DNA of 64,000 nt from Ruminococcus sp. (lineage in GTDB: Bacteria > Bacillota > Clostridia > Oscillospirales > Ruminococcaceae): assembly GCA_015066805.1 (NCBI GenBank), contig SVNP01000001.1, positions 1-64,000 of the forward strand. The letters are read 5' to 3'. Position 1 is the first letter of the stretch. Each line of letters starts with the position of its first letter. Shown one piece after another: positions 23,973 to 30,821 of this stretch. The notes under the pieces were generated by a model. It was given only the letters and a program-made list of their open reading frames with translations, searched no databases and had not been told where the DNA came from. Made by a program: the position numbers and the translations under genes.

Positions 23973-24620
23973 ATGTTATATTTTTCCGTTGAATGGAGCA
24001 AGATCTCTGTATGGCTGCTCATTGCCGCAGCGGGATTTGTGCTGTTGGCACTGTTGCTGTTTGCCCTTTTGTGGATGTACAATCGGTACAAAAAGCAAAA
24101 AGGCATTGCGGGAGAACGCCGTGTGGCAAAGGTTCTGCACCGCTTTGCAAGAAAGCGCCATGCCGTATTGATGAACAGCCTGTATCTTCCCCTGTACGAC
24201 GGCTGCACCGAGATCGACCACCTGCTGTGCGGCAGCTTTGGCGTTGTTGTCGTCGAAACCAAAAATGTTGGCGGCACCATCAGCGGCAGCGGAGAATACC
24301 TGACCCAGCAGCTTGGCAGCAAGACCCACAAGCTGCGCCATCCCCAAAAGCAGAACGAAACTCACATCCGCAATGTAGAGCATCATCTGCACAAGGCAGG
24401 CCTGGGAGATGTGCCGGTGCATGGCTTTGTGGTGTTTGCAAATCCCAATATTGTACTGAAAACCAAAGCAGGGCTTACCCTGCCGCAGTTAGAGAGTGCA
24501 TTGCAAAAGCTGCCCAAGGGTCGCTGTGACCGTAAAAAAATCGAAAGGGCATTGCGTACCGTAAAAGTACGCTCGCCCTTCCGCAAGCTGTTTCATGATC
24601 TGGAGCTGTCCCGTCGCTAG
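23973..24620 (+). CDS. membrane-anchored NERD-domain protein
   Basis: A 215-residue protein with one N-terminal membrane helix (about residues 10-35) followed by basic residues and a NERD (nuclease-related) domain: GIAGERRVAKVLHRF, NSLYLPLYDGCTEIDHLL and FGVVVVETKNVGG. These match the PD-(D/E)xK nuclease core, with Asp in EIDHL and the ETK pair. NERD proteins are proposed DNA-processing enzymes, mostly uncharacterised. ATG 23973 is preferred over an upstream TTG at 23916. AAGAAAGG lies ten bases before it. The stop codon lies in the loop of the terminator hairpin. Confidence 0.82.
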   Translation: MLYFSVEWSKISVWLLIAAAGFVLLALLLFALLWMYNRYKKQKGIAGERRVAKVLHRFARKRHAVLMNSLYLPLYDGCTEIDHLLCGSFGVVVVETKNVGGTISGSGEYLTQQLGSKTHKLRHPQKQNETHIRNVEHHLHKAGLGDVPVHGFVVFANPNIVLKTKAGLTLPQLESALQKLPKGRCDRKKIERALRTVKVRSPFRKLFHDLELSRR

Positions 24621-24633
24621 GGGCAGCTTTTTT
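24604..24633 (+). terminator. terminator overlapping the end of the NERD gene
   Basis: AGCTG-CCC pairs with GGG-CAGCT with one mismatch. The loop contains the NERD stop codon, and six T follow. Confidence 0.7.
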
Positions 24634-25510
24634 ATGCAGGGAAGTTCCCTGTACCCAAGTAACTTTCCCCTGCACACAGCGGCACATTTTCTTCCACCAC
24701 AACCTGACCGTAGACATCCGTAACACGGAAGGTAAAGGGACCTTTGCCTGCGCCGGAGCAAGTGAAATAATTATCCGAACGTCGGGTAAGCTGCTTGTAG
24801 GTGCCGTCGGATTGCAGGATCTCCACACTGTAAATGGGGTACACATGGTAACGGATCTGCATGGAGAACCAGGAGGAGGAGCTATCCGGCGAGAATTTAT
24901 AATGCATACCCTCATCGGTGGGATAGGGTATGATCGTCCAGGTGATGTTCAATCTGCCCACGCTCAATGCCGCAATCTGCTCAAAGGCATTGGTATTCAG
25001 ATCCAGATGTCCCTGGCTCTGACCGGAGCTGTCTGTGACGTATACATCAATGGAGTTGCCGTTTTCGGCCAATACCCGCAAATAACCGCCGGCCATCATA
25101 GAACCGTTATAATCGGTACGGTTAATGGCAGCAACATAAATGCCATCGGGAACAGGTGCCAGAGAAGCATGACCGCTGGTGATGCCGCCATCATAGTAAG
25201 TAGCCTGACCGCTATGTACCGTACCCTTAGGCTCCAGCAGCCATTGGGGCGGCGGATCATCATTCAACCCCAGAGAGGTATAGCCCATGAGGTGGCTGTC
25301 GATCATGTACATTTCGATCAGGGCGCTGCTGTCAGGTGCCTCCATGGCATCCCGCTTTTTCAGCACCACATCAAAAGCAGTCAGATTGCTGTCGCCGTCC
25401 ATATCATAGGTAGCAGCAGAAGCGGAAGGCACCAGCAGCATGCCGCTTAACAGCATTGTAATGAGGATACTGCGGCCAAAACGCCGCTTGTGACATCGTG
25501 CAGGGCTCAT
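24632..25510 (-). CDS. secreted expansin with N-terminal dockerin-like EF-hand
   Basis: A 292-residue exported protein. Residues 1-~33 are a signal peptide ending ASA. Next is a dockerin-type calcium loop (36-47, DMDGDSNLTAFD, with Asp36, 38, 40 and 47) and one helix. The rest matches bacterial expansins such as B. subtilis EXLX1: a double-psi barrel with GQATYY, the strand VYVTD (Asp160) and HLDLNTNAF (Asp170), corresponding to EXLX1 Asp71 and Asp82, then a CBM63-like domain with SSSSWFSMQIRYHVYP. Expansins loosen cellulose without hydrolysis. Only one calcium loop is obvious, whereas dockerins normally carry two. The start overlaps the stop of the small membrane protein gene (ATGA), with AAGGAG seven bases upstream. 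Confidence 0.85.
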   Translation of the reverse strand: MSPARCHKRRFGRSILITMLLSGMLLVPSASAATYDMDGDSNLTAFDVVLKKRDAMEAPDSSALIEMYMIDSHLMGYTSLGLNDDPPPQWLLEPKGTVHSGQATYYDGGITSGHASLAPVPDGIYVAAINRTDYNGSMMAGGYLRVLAENGNSIDVYVTDSSGQSQGHLDLNTNAFEQIAALSVGRLNITWTIIPYPTDEGMHYKFSPDSSSSWFSMQIRYHVYPIYSVEILQSDGTYKQLTRRSDNYFTCSGAGKGPFTFRVTDVYGQVVVEENVPLCAGESYLGTGNFPA

Positions 25511-25785
25511 AATTCTTCTCCTTGCTCTTCAGAATTGTGGGTATCATCTGCATCTGTGGCTGCGGAGGGCTCCGCAGGCATATCATAAAGACCCTTTACC
25601 TGAGCGCAGCGGGGGTCTTCCTGTGCTTTTGGGGTATCTTTTTTCATTTTTGCAATGATTTTATCCACCTGCTTTGCCATCCACGGGGTCAGCACTGCCA
25701 GCAGAAAAATAATGGCAAAGATCAAAGCAAACAGCATACCGTACTTCAGCAGTACGGTAAGAAAATCCTGATTGGTGTTCTCCAT
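25507..25785 (-). CDS. small single-helix membrane protein, unknown
   Basis: A 92-residue protein with one membrane helix (about 14-38) after a short N-terminus, then a basic amphipathic stretch (KQVDKIIAKMKK) and an acidic tail rich in Glu, Asp and Ala. The family is not recognised. It starts seven bases after mnmM and overlaps the expansin start, so the three genes are probably co-translated. Its tail is likely cytosolic from the positive residues after the helix. Confidence 0.7.
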   Translation of the reverse strand: MENTNQDFLTVLLKYGMLFALIFAIIFLLAVLTPWMAKQVDKIIAKMKKDTPKAQEDPRCAQVKGLYDMPAEPSAATDADDTHNSEEQGEEL

Positions 25786-25792
25786 AAGGCGT

Positions 25793-26395
25793 TCAGACCT
25801 CCTTTGCGGGGGGCTGTGTATCCTTGGTGATCAGCACAGCAAAGGGCGGGTCGCCGGTGCGGTTGGGGAATCCGCACTGCAGCACCGTGTAATAACGGCT
25901 GTCCAGCGAGGCAATATATGCCAACAGCGCATCGCGCTCCGAATAGCCGTTTGCACCGCCGTAGTAAATGCAAAGGGAAAGCAATCCGCCGACCTTCAGC
26001 AGTGCAAGACTTGCCTCCAGTGCGGCAATGCTGGAATCCGCATGGGTAAAGATCTCGTGATTGCCCTTGGGCAGCCAGCCAAAGTTAAACACAATGGCAG
26101 AAACCGTACCATCCTCGGCATACTGCCGCAGATTGGCGTGAGAATCCAGATGGAGCTGCGCAGAAAGCCCTTTTTCCTCCAGCAGCGCAGCAGTGCTGGC
26201 AATGGCCTCCGGCTGAATATCAAACGCCAGAACCTTGCCCGCTTCACCGGTCAGCTCGCAAAGCAGAGCCGTATCAAAGCCCCGCCCCGCAGTGGCATCA
26301 ATGCAGATATCTCCCGGAGCAATATGCTGCCGCAAAGCCATATGGGTCAGATCCAGTGCGCCAAGCTGACGCTTGCCTTTTGCATTCCGATTCAT
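25793..26395 (-). CDS. mnmM: tRNA (mnm5s2U34)-type methyltransferase MnmM (YtqB)
   Basis: A 200-residue class I SAM methyltransferase. It has the SAM motif CIDATAGRGFDTALL near residue 31 and the signature FNFGWLPKGNHEIFTHADSSIAALEASL, then GGLLSLCIYYGG. This pattern identifies the YtqB/MnmM group, shown in other Firmicutes to methylate nm5s2U34 in tRNA wobble positions. The ATG overlaps the stop of the phosphoesterase gene. Other rRNA-methylase-like annotations of this Pfam family are older. Confidence 0.85.
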   Translation of the reverse strand: MNRNAKGKRQLGALDLTHMALRQHIAPGDICIDATAGRGFDTALLCELTGEAGKVLAFDIQPEAIASTAALLEEKGLSAQLHLDSHANLRQYAEDGTVSAIVFNFGWLPKGNHEIFTHADSSIAALEASLALLKVGGLLSLCIYYGGANGYSERDALLAYIASLDSRYYTVLQCGFPNRTGDPPFAVLITKDTQPPAKEV

Positions 26396-27102
26396 ACATA
26401 AAACACCTTTCGGTCATCCAGCCGCAGACAGGCAAGCCGCCCGCCCGCTCCGGAAAATACAGCGCCGCAATCCACATTAATGTAGCTTTCGGTAAAAAGC
26501 ACCTCTGCCTGTGCGGCGGCAGGCAGAAAAGAAAGCGTTGGCGTATGCCCGAACACCAATACGGCATCGTTGTCATACACCGTATCCACAGAAGGCCTTG
26601 CCTGCAAAAAATCGTCGGGTTCATACTCCTTAAGCGGCTTTCCCTTACGGTAACCGCGGATGCCACTGTGGGTCAGCAAATAGGGTACTCCCTCCACCAC
26701 GCAATGCTCGTGCAGAGAAAATTCCTCCAGATAAGCCAGCACCAACTGCCGTTTGGCGGGAGATAATGCCAGAAACTGCATCAGCGTGACCTCGCCGCCG
26801 TTTTGCAGCCAAGGGGTACATACCTCATGCACAAAGGGGAAATATCCGCTGAAGAAGTTTTCGGGGGTGGCTTGGGGCGAGATCTGCCGGGCACAGCGAA
26901 GAAACAACGCCTCATGGTTGCCCATCAGTGGATATACATTGGGCCGCTGCATACATTCCAGCAGCAGCGGCATCGGCTCCGGACCGCGATCCACCAGATC
27001 TCCCAGCAGAAACAGGTCGTCCTTTTCTTCCAGCCCAATGGTTTCACACATCTGCAAAAACTGCTTGCAGCAGCCATGCAGATCACTCATCACATAGGTC
27101 AT
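26392..27102 (-). CDS. metallophosphoesterase (PrpA/PPP-type Ser/Thr phosphatase-like)
   Basis: A 236-residue calcineurin-like phosphoesterase. The metal motifs are DLHG (about 7-10), GDLVDRGP (34-41), GNHE (about 61-64), and later a His in LTHSG and GHTP. This set is typical of bacterial PPP-family protein phosphatases and of some diadenosine polyphosphate hydrolases; the sequence does not decide between them. It lies 19 bases after rsmE and overlaps mnmM. Confidence 0.88.
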   Translation of the reverse strand: MTYVMSDLHGCCKQFLQMCETIGLEEKDDLFLLGDLVDRGPEPMPLLLECMQRPNVYPLMGNHEALFLRCARQISPQATPENFFSGYFPFVHEVCTPWLQNGGEVTLMQFLALSPAKRQLVLAYLEEFSLHEHCVVEGVPYLLTHSGIRGYRKGKPLKEYEPDDFLQARPSVDTVYDNDAVLVFGHTPTLSFLPAAAQAEVLFTESYINVDCGAVFSGAGGRLACLRLDDRKVFYV

Positions 27103-27121
27103 GGCAGCGTTCCTTTCCCCA

Positions 27122-27841
27122 TCATAGGTTGCCTGTACGATGCATCAGCACCGCCAGAGCAGCCACGGGAGCCGTTTCGCACCGCAGGATCCGTCTGCCC
27201 AGCCAGACAGGTGTTACATGATACCGCTGCAGCAAAGCGATCTCCTCTGCATCAAAGCCGCCCTCACTGCCGATCATCACGGCATACTGCTTTGCATCAC
27301 AGGGGATCTCCGAAAAGCTGACGCCGCCCTCGGCTTCATACAGCACAACGGCAGCCTCTGCCTGCTGCATGGCCTTTGCCGCCTGCTCCAAAGAGCAAAG
27401 GGCACCAATGGCAGGAATCCTGCCTCTGCCCGACTGCATTGCGGCAGCCAAAGCGATTTTTTCATAGCGGCTGCGTTTTTTTTCAAATTCCTTTTGATTC
27501 AGTCTTGCCACACAGCGTCTTGTCATCACGGGCACAATCTCCGTCACGCCCAGCTCCACAGCCTTCTGCACGATCTGCTCCAGCTTATCGGCCTTTGGCA
27601 ATGCCTGATACAGTGTTACGGCAATGGTTGGCTCTGCGGCACAGGGCATCTGCTCCAGAATCTGCAAAGTAACGGTCTCCGGAGTAATGCGGTCAATCTC
27701 GCACAGATAATCCACGCCGCCGGCGCATACCGTAACCGATTCTCCCGCACGCATCCGCAGAGAAAGCCCGATATGTCTGGCGTTTTCCCCTTCCAGATAG
27801 GGATGACCGCTGTTGAATGTATCATCAAAAAAGCGAGGCAT
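27122..27841 (-). CDS. rsmE: 16S rRNA (uracil(1498)-N(3))-methyltransferase
   Basis: RsmE methylates U1498 in helix 44 of 16S rRNA. The 239-residue protein begins MPRFFDDTF, has the PUA-like N-domain, then the SPOUT knot: EIVPVMTRRCVAR, the MIGSEGGFDAEE motif near 195-207 and WLGRRILRCETAPVAAL at the end, which forms the SAM knot. ATG 27841 is chosen for AAAGGAG upstream; the frame extends 33 codons without support. It is the first gene of a five-gene operon that ends with the expansin. Confidence 0.95.
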   Translation of the reverse strand: MPRFFDDTFNSGHPYLEGENARHIGLSLRMRAGESVTVCAGGVDYLCEIDRITPETVTLQILEQMPCAAEPTIAVTLYQALPKADKLEQIVQKAVELGVTEIVPVMTRRCVARLNQKEFEKKRSRYEKIALAAAMQSGRGRIPAIGALCSLEQAAKAMQQAEAAVVLYEAEGGVSFSEIPCDAKQYAVMIGSEGGFDAEEIALLQRYHVTPVWLGRRILRCETAPVAALAVLMHRTGNL

Positions 27842-27879
27842 TCTGCACTCCTTTCGCAAATTACATGAATCCATTTTAT

Positions 27880-27908
27880 AGTATACCATATTTTTCCTCA
27901 AATTGCAA
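27880..27908 (-). promoter_or_regulatory. sigma-A promoter of the rsmE operon
   Basis: On the minus strand, TTGCAA (27908-27903), a 17-bp spacer and TATACT (27885-27880), just after the terminator of the preceding unit. Confidence 0.8.
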
Positions 27909-27915
27909 GTAGCAC

Positions 27916-27952
27916 AAAAACAGGGCGGAAGCGTCTGCATTCCCGCCCTGTT
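27916..27952 (-). terminator. terminator ending the glycan/potassium transcription unit
   Basis: AACAGGGCGG pairs with CCGCCCTGTT around a 14-base loop, with T-runs on both sides (TTTTT on minus, TTTTTT on plus). Confidence 0.85.
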
Positions 27953-27954
27953 TT

Positions 27955-28785
27955 TTATTCAAAGAAAGGCTCGGTAATGGCGTAGTAGCCGTACACCTGA
28001 AACACTTCCGGTACGGGGGCATACACCATATCCGCCAATCGGAAGCCGTTTTTCAGCTTCATGGTGACCCGACACATACCTGTACCCCAAAGCTCCATCG
28101 CCTGCTGATAGGCTGCATCATCGGCAGCTTCAATGGTGCCGTTTTCAATGGTCAGCGCATCGCCTTCGCCGTATTTTTCGATATAGGCATCATAGTAGGC
28201 CTGCGCCTGTCCATCTGCGCCCATATCCTCACCCAAAGCGATGAGCCTGCGGTAAAACAGGGGCAGCTCCTCCTCGGCAAGCTGCCGCAGAATCGCTCCG
28301 TCGGCATCGTAAACGGTCACAGAAAGGATATCCTCTGCAGAAGCAATACCGTATGCGGCGCAAACCTCTGTAATGGATGGCTGCTCGGACAAAGCGGTAA
28401 ATCCCACCAGCTCATAGGGGAACACTTCATCCCCACGCTGCACCAGCAGCACAGGCTCCGCAATGGGATGCGGTTCTGTTTGGGGTGCAAAGGCCTCGCA
28501 ATGCACGGTAACGCCATCTACGGTGAATTGCACCTTGCCCAATGCCGTGCCGCAATCGGCAGCGGTACCGTTCAGCTTCAGGCCATAGGACTCTGCGGCC
28601 AATTGGGCAGTACAGCGGGCATAAATGGCATCCTCATAGATAAAATGGGTATATTGGGTATCGGTCATGGCTTGTTCCATGCGTCTGCCCACAAACCGCC
28701 ATGCCAGCACCCATGCAAGCAGCATCAGCAAAAGCACGGCAGCGATGCATACGTTTCTTTGGGAGATTCTTTTGTTTCCTGCCAT
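27955..28785 (-). CDS. membrane-anchored protein of unknown function
   Basis: A 276-residue protein with a basic N-terminus, one membrane helix (about residues 12-33) and a long soluble domain outside the membrane. The domain is mixed alpha/beta and acidic, and ends YGYYAITEPFFE. I do not recognise a family. It follows ktrA by about 14 bases and is the last gene before a strong terminator, so it may be a partner or sensor of the potassium system, but that is only positional. GTG 28797 would add four residues; neither start has a clear binding site. Confidence 0.65.
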   Translation of the reverse strand: MAGNKRISQRNVCIAAVLLLMLLAWVLAWRFVGRRMEQAMTDTQYTHFIYEDAIYARCTAQLAAESYGLKLNGTAADCGTALGKVQFTVDGVTVHCEAFAPQTEPHPIAEPVLLVQRGDEVFPYELVGFTALSEQPSITEVCAAYGIASAEDILSVTVYDADGAILRQLAEEELPLFYRRLIALGEDMGADGQAQAYYDAYIEKYGEGDALTIENGTIEAADDAAYQQAMELWGTGMCRVTMKLKNGFRLADMVYAPVPEVFQVYGYYAITEPFFE

Positions 28786-28799
28786 AGCCGTATACACCG

Positions 28800-29450
28800 T
28801 CAGATCTTGTCGTTGAGCTTTAACAAAGCACTCTGCTCTCCAATGATGATCATATGATCCTGCACAGCGAACACATAATCCGCCCCGGGAATGGGCTGCA
28901 GCACGCCATCCCGCTTGACACCCACAATATTCACATGATATTTCCGGCGGATATTCAGGCTGCCGATGTCATGCCCCACCCAACCGGCAGGCACGGGAAG
29001 CTCATACAGGGCGTATTGATCGGTCAGCTCAATGCAGTCGAACACATTCTGAGCCGTACAGCGTACCGCCAGCTTTTCGGCAATTTCCCGTTCGGGATAG
29101 ATGATCTGATCTGCCCCGATGGTACGCAGCAGATCCTCCTGAATGGCCTGATTTGCCTTTGCAATGACATAGGGCGCACCATGCTTCTTCAGCAGACTGG
29201 TAATGACCAGTGAAGACTGAAAATCCTCGCCGATGGCCACCATGCAGATATCAAAATTACGCACGCCCAGCGAGATGATCAGATCCTCACGGGTACAGTC
29301 ACCGATGCAGGAATCGGTAAACTCCGCCGCCAGTGAATTGATGATCTCGGCATTACTGTCCACGATCATCACATCATTGTGCAGTGCCAGCAGCTTTTGA
29401 GCAAAATGTCTGCCAAAACGGCCAAGGCCGATGACTAATACAGATTTCAT
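28800..29450 (-). CDS. ktrA: TrkA/KtrA-type potassium uptake regulatory subunit
   Basis: A 216-residue RCK protein that forms the cytosolic gating ring on the KtrB channel. The N-terminal Rossmann half has GLGRFG (8-13) for ATP/ADP or NAD(H) and the acidic ligand in VDSN. The C-terminal ~70 residues form an RCK_C (TrkA_C) domain (ELPVPAGWVGHDIGSLNIRRKYHVNIVGV), which in Firmicutes binds cyclic di-AMP. It lies about 20 bases downstream of ktrB. A c-di-AMP phosphodiesterase gene is also in this window. Confidence 0.93.
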   Translation of the reverse strand: MKSVLVIGLGRFGRHFAQKLLALHNDVMIVDSNAEIINSLAAEFTDSCIGDCTREDLIISLGVRNFDICMVAIGEDFQSSLVITSLLKKHGAPYVIAKANQAIQEDLLRTIGADQIIYPEREIAEKLAVRCTAQNVFDCIELTDQYALYELPVPAGWVGHDIGSLNIRRKYHVNIVGVKRDGVLQPIPGADYVFAVQDHMIIIGEQSALLKLNDKI

Positions 29451-29471
29451 AGCATATCCTCTCTTGTTTGC

Positions 29472-30821
29472 TTATCCTACCAGAACCCGGTCCACAGGGC
29501 GTTCCGGAATGGTCTGGGGCTTTTTGTTCACCAGTACGATCAGCAAGGAAAGCCCGCCGATGCGTCCCGCAAACATCATAAACATCAGTACGATTTTGGA
29601 AAACAGGGACAATGTGGGAGTAATACCTGTGGTCAAACCCACCGTGGCAATCGCCGAAATACATTCATACACCGCCTCTTCTGCGGTAATGGGATCTGCA
29701 ATACACAGCAGAACGGAACCGACCAGCACTGCTGCAATATATGTAACGATCACAGCTAACGCCTGTCGGATGATTTCTGTATCAATTCTGCGGTGCCAGA
29801 TCTGCACGAAATTTCGCTTTTGTATCGTAGACACAGTATGCAGTACCAAAACGGCAAGTGTGGTTGTTTTCATACCGCCTGCCGTGGAACCCGGACTGCC
29901 GCCTACCAGCATCATGCAATTGGTAAGGATCAGGCCACCTTCGGAAAGCCTTGCCTGCCCCAGTGCATCAAAACCGGCGGTACGCACTGTAACCGATTGA
30001 AAGAACGAATTGAGCAACTTGACTCCAAAAGATTCTCCTGCCAGTGCGCCATTGTATTCAGTGATGAAAAAACCGACCCAACCACCCAGCAGCAAAACTG
30101 CCGTGGTAGAGATCACCAGCTTGGTATGCAGTGTCCACTCCGAAAATCTCAGCCTGCAATGGGCAACATCTGTCCACACAAAAAAGCCCAGTCCGCCCAG
30201 AATGATGAGCGCAGCAGAAGTAAGAAGCACCAGAGGATCATCCATATACGGTGTCAGAGAGCCATAGGGTATCAGATCACCTGCAAGGTCAAAGCCTGCA
30301 TTGCAGAATGCCGATACAGAATGAAACACCGCATATGCCAGGCCCTTGCCCAATCCGTACACAGGGCAAAAACGAATGGCAAACAACAGCGCACCCATGC
30401 CTTCAATGGCAAAGGTAGCAACAGTAATGCTCCGCAGCAGCCGCACCACGCCGGAAAGCGTCATGGCGCCGGTATTTTCCGCCAGCATACGCCGCTGATG
30501 CAATGCCATTTTCTTGCCTGTCATCATAGAAAACAAAGACACCACAAACATAAAGCCCAATCCACCCACCTGGATCAGCAGCAGCAAAACCGTTTTGCCA
30601 AAGGCAGTCCAGTGGGTGGCGGTATCAAACATAACCAGACCTGTAACACAGGTTGCACTGACCGATGTGAACAAGGCATCCAGAAACCCTGTTTTCTCGT
30701 AAGATGCCACAGGCAGATACAGCAGCACCGCACCCACCAGAATCAGGCACAAAAAGCTCAGTGCCAGCGTTTGTGTATAATTCAGCGGACGACGCAGCAC
30801 AGCTTTGGTCTTTTTTAACAT
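29472..30821 (-). CDS. ktrB: TrkH/KtrB-type potassium transporter subunit
   Basis: A 449-residue channel subunit with four M1-P-M2 repeats. The selectivity-filter glycines are visible in all four: SATCVTGL, SAFCNAGF, SVTVRTAGF and SAIATVGLTTG. It takes up K+ together with the KtrA ring. The ATG overlaps the stop of the glycosyltransferase gene by seven bases, so it appears to belong to the long polysaccharide operon, an unusual place. No separate promoter is visible. Confidence 0.93.
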   Translation of the reverse strand: MLKKTKAVLRRPLNYTQTLALSFLCLILVGAVLLYLPVASYEKTGFLDALFTSVSATCVTGLVMFDTATHWTAFGKTVLLLLIQVGGLGFMFVVSLFSMMTGKKMALHQRRMLAENTGAMTLSGVVRLLRSITVATFAIEGMGALLFAIRFCPVYGLGKGLAYAVFHSVSAFCNAGFDLAGDLIPYGSLTPYMDDPLVLLTSAALIILGGLGFFVWTDVAHCRLRFSEWTLHTKLVISTTAVLLLGGWVGFFITEYNGALAGESFGVKLLNSFFQSVTVRTAGFDALGQARLSEGGLILTNCMMLVGGSPGSTAGGMKTTTLAVLVLHTVSTIQKRNFVQIWHRRIDTEIIRQALAVIVTYIAAVLVGSVLLCIADPITAEEAVYECISAIATVGLTTGITPTLSLFSKIVLMFMMFAGRIGGLSLLIVLVNKKPQTIPERPVDRVLVG

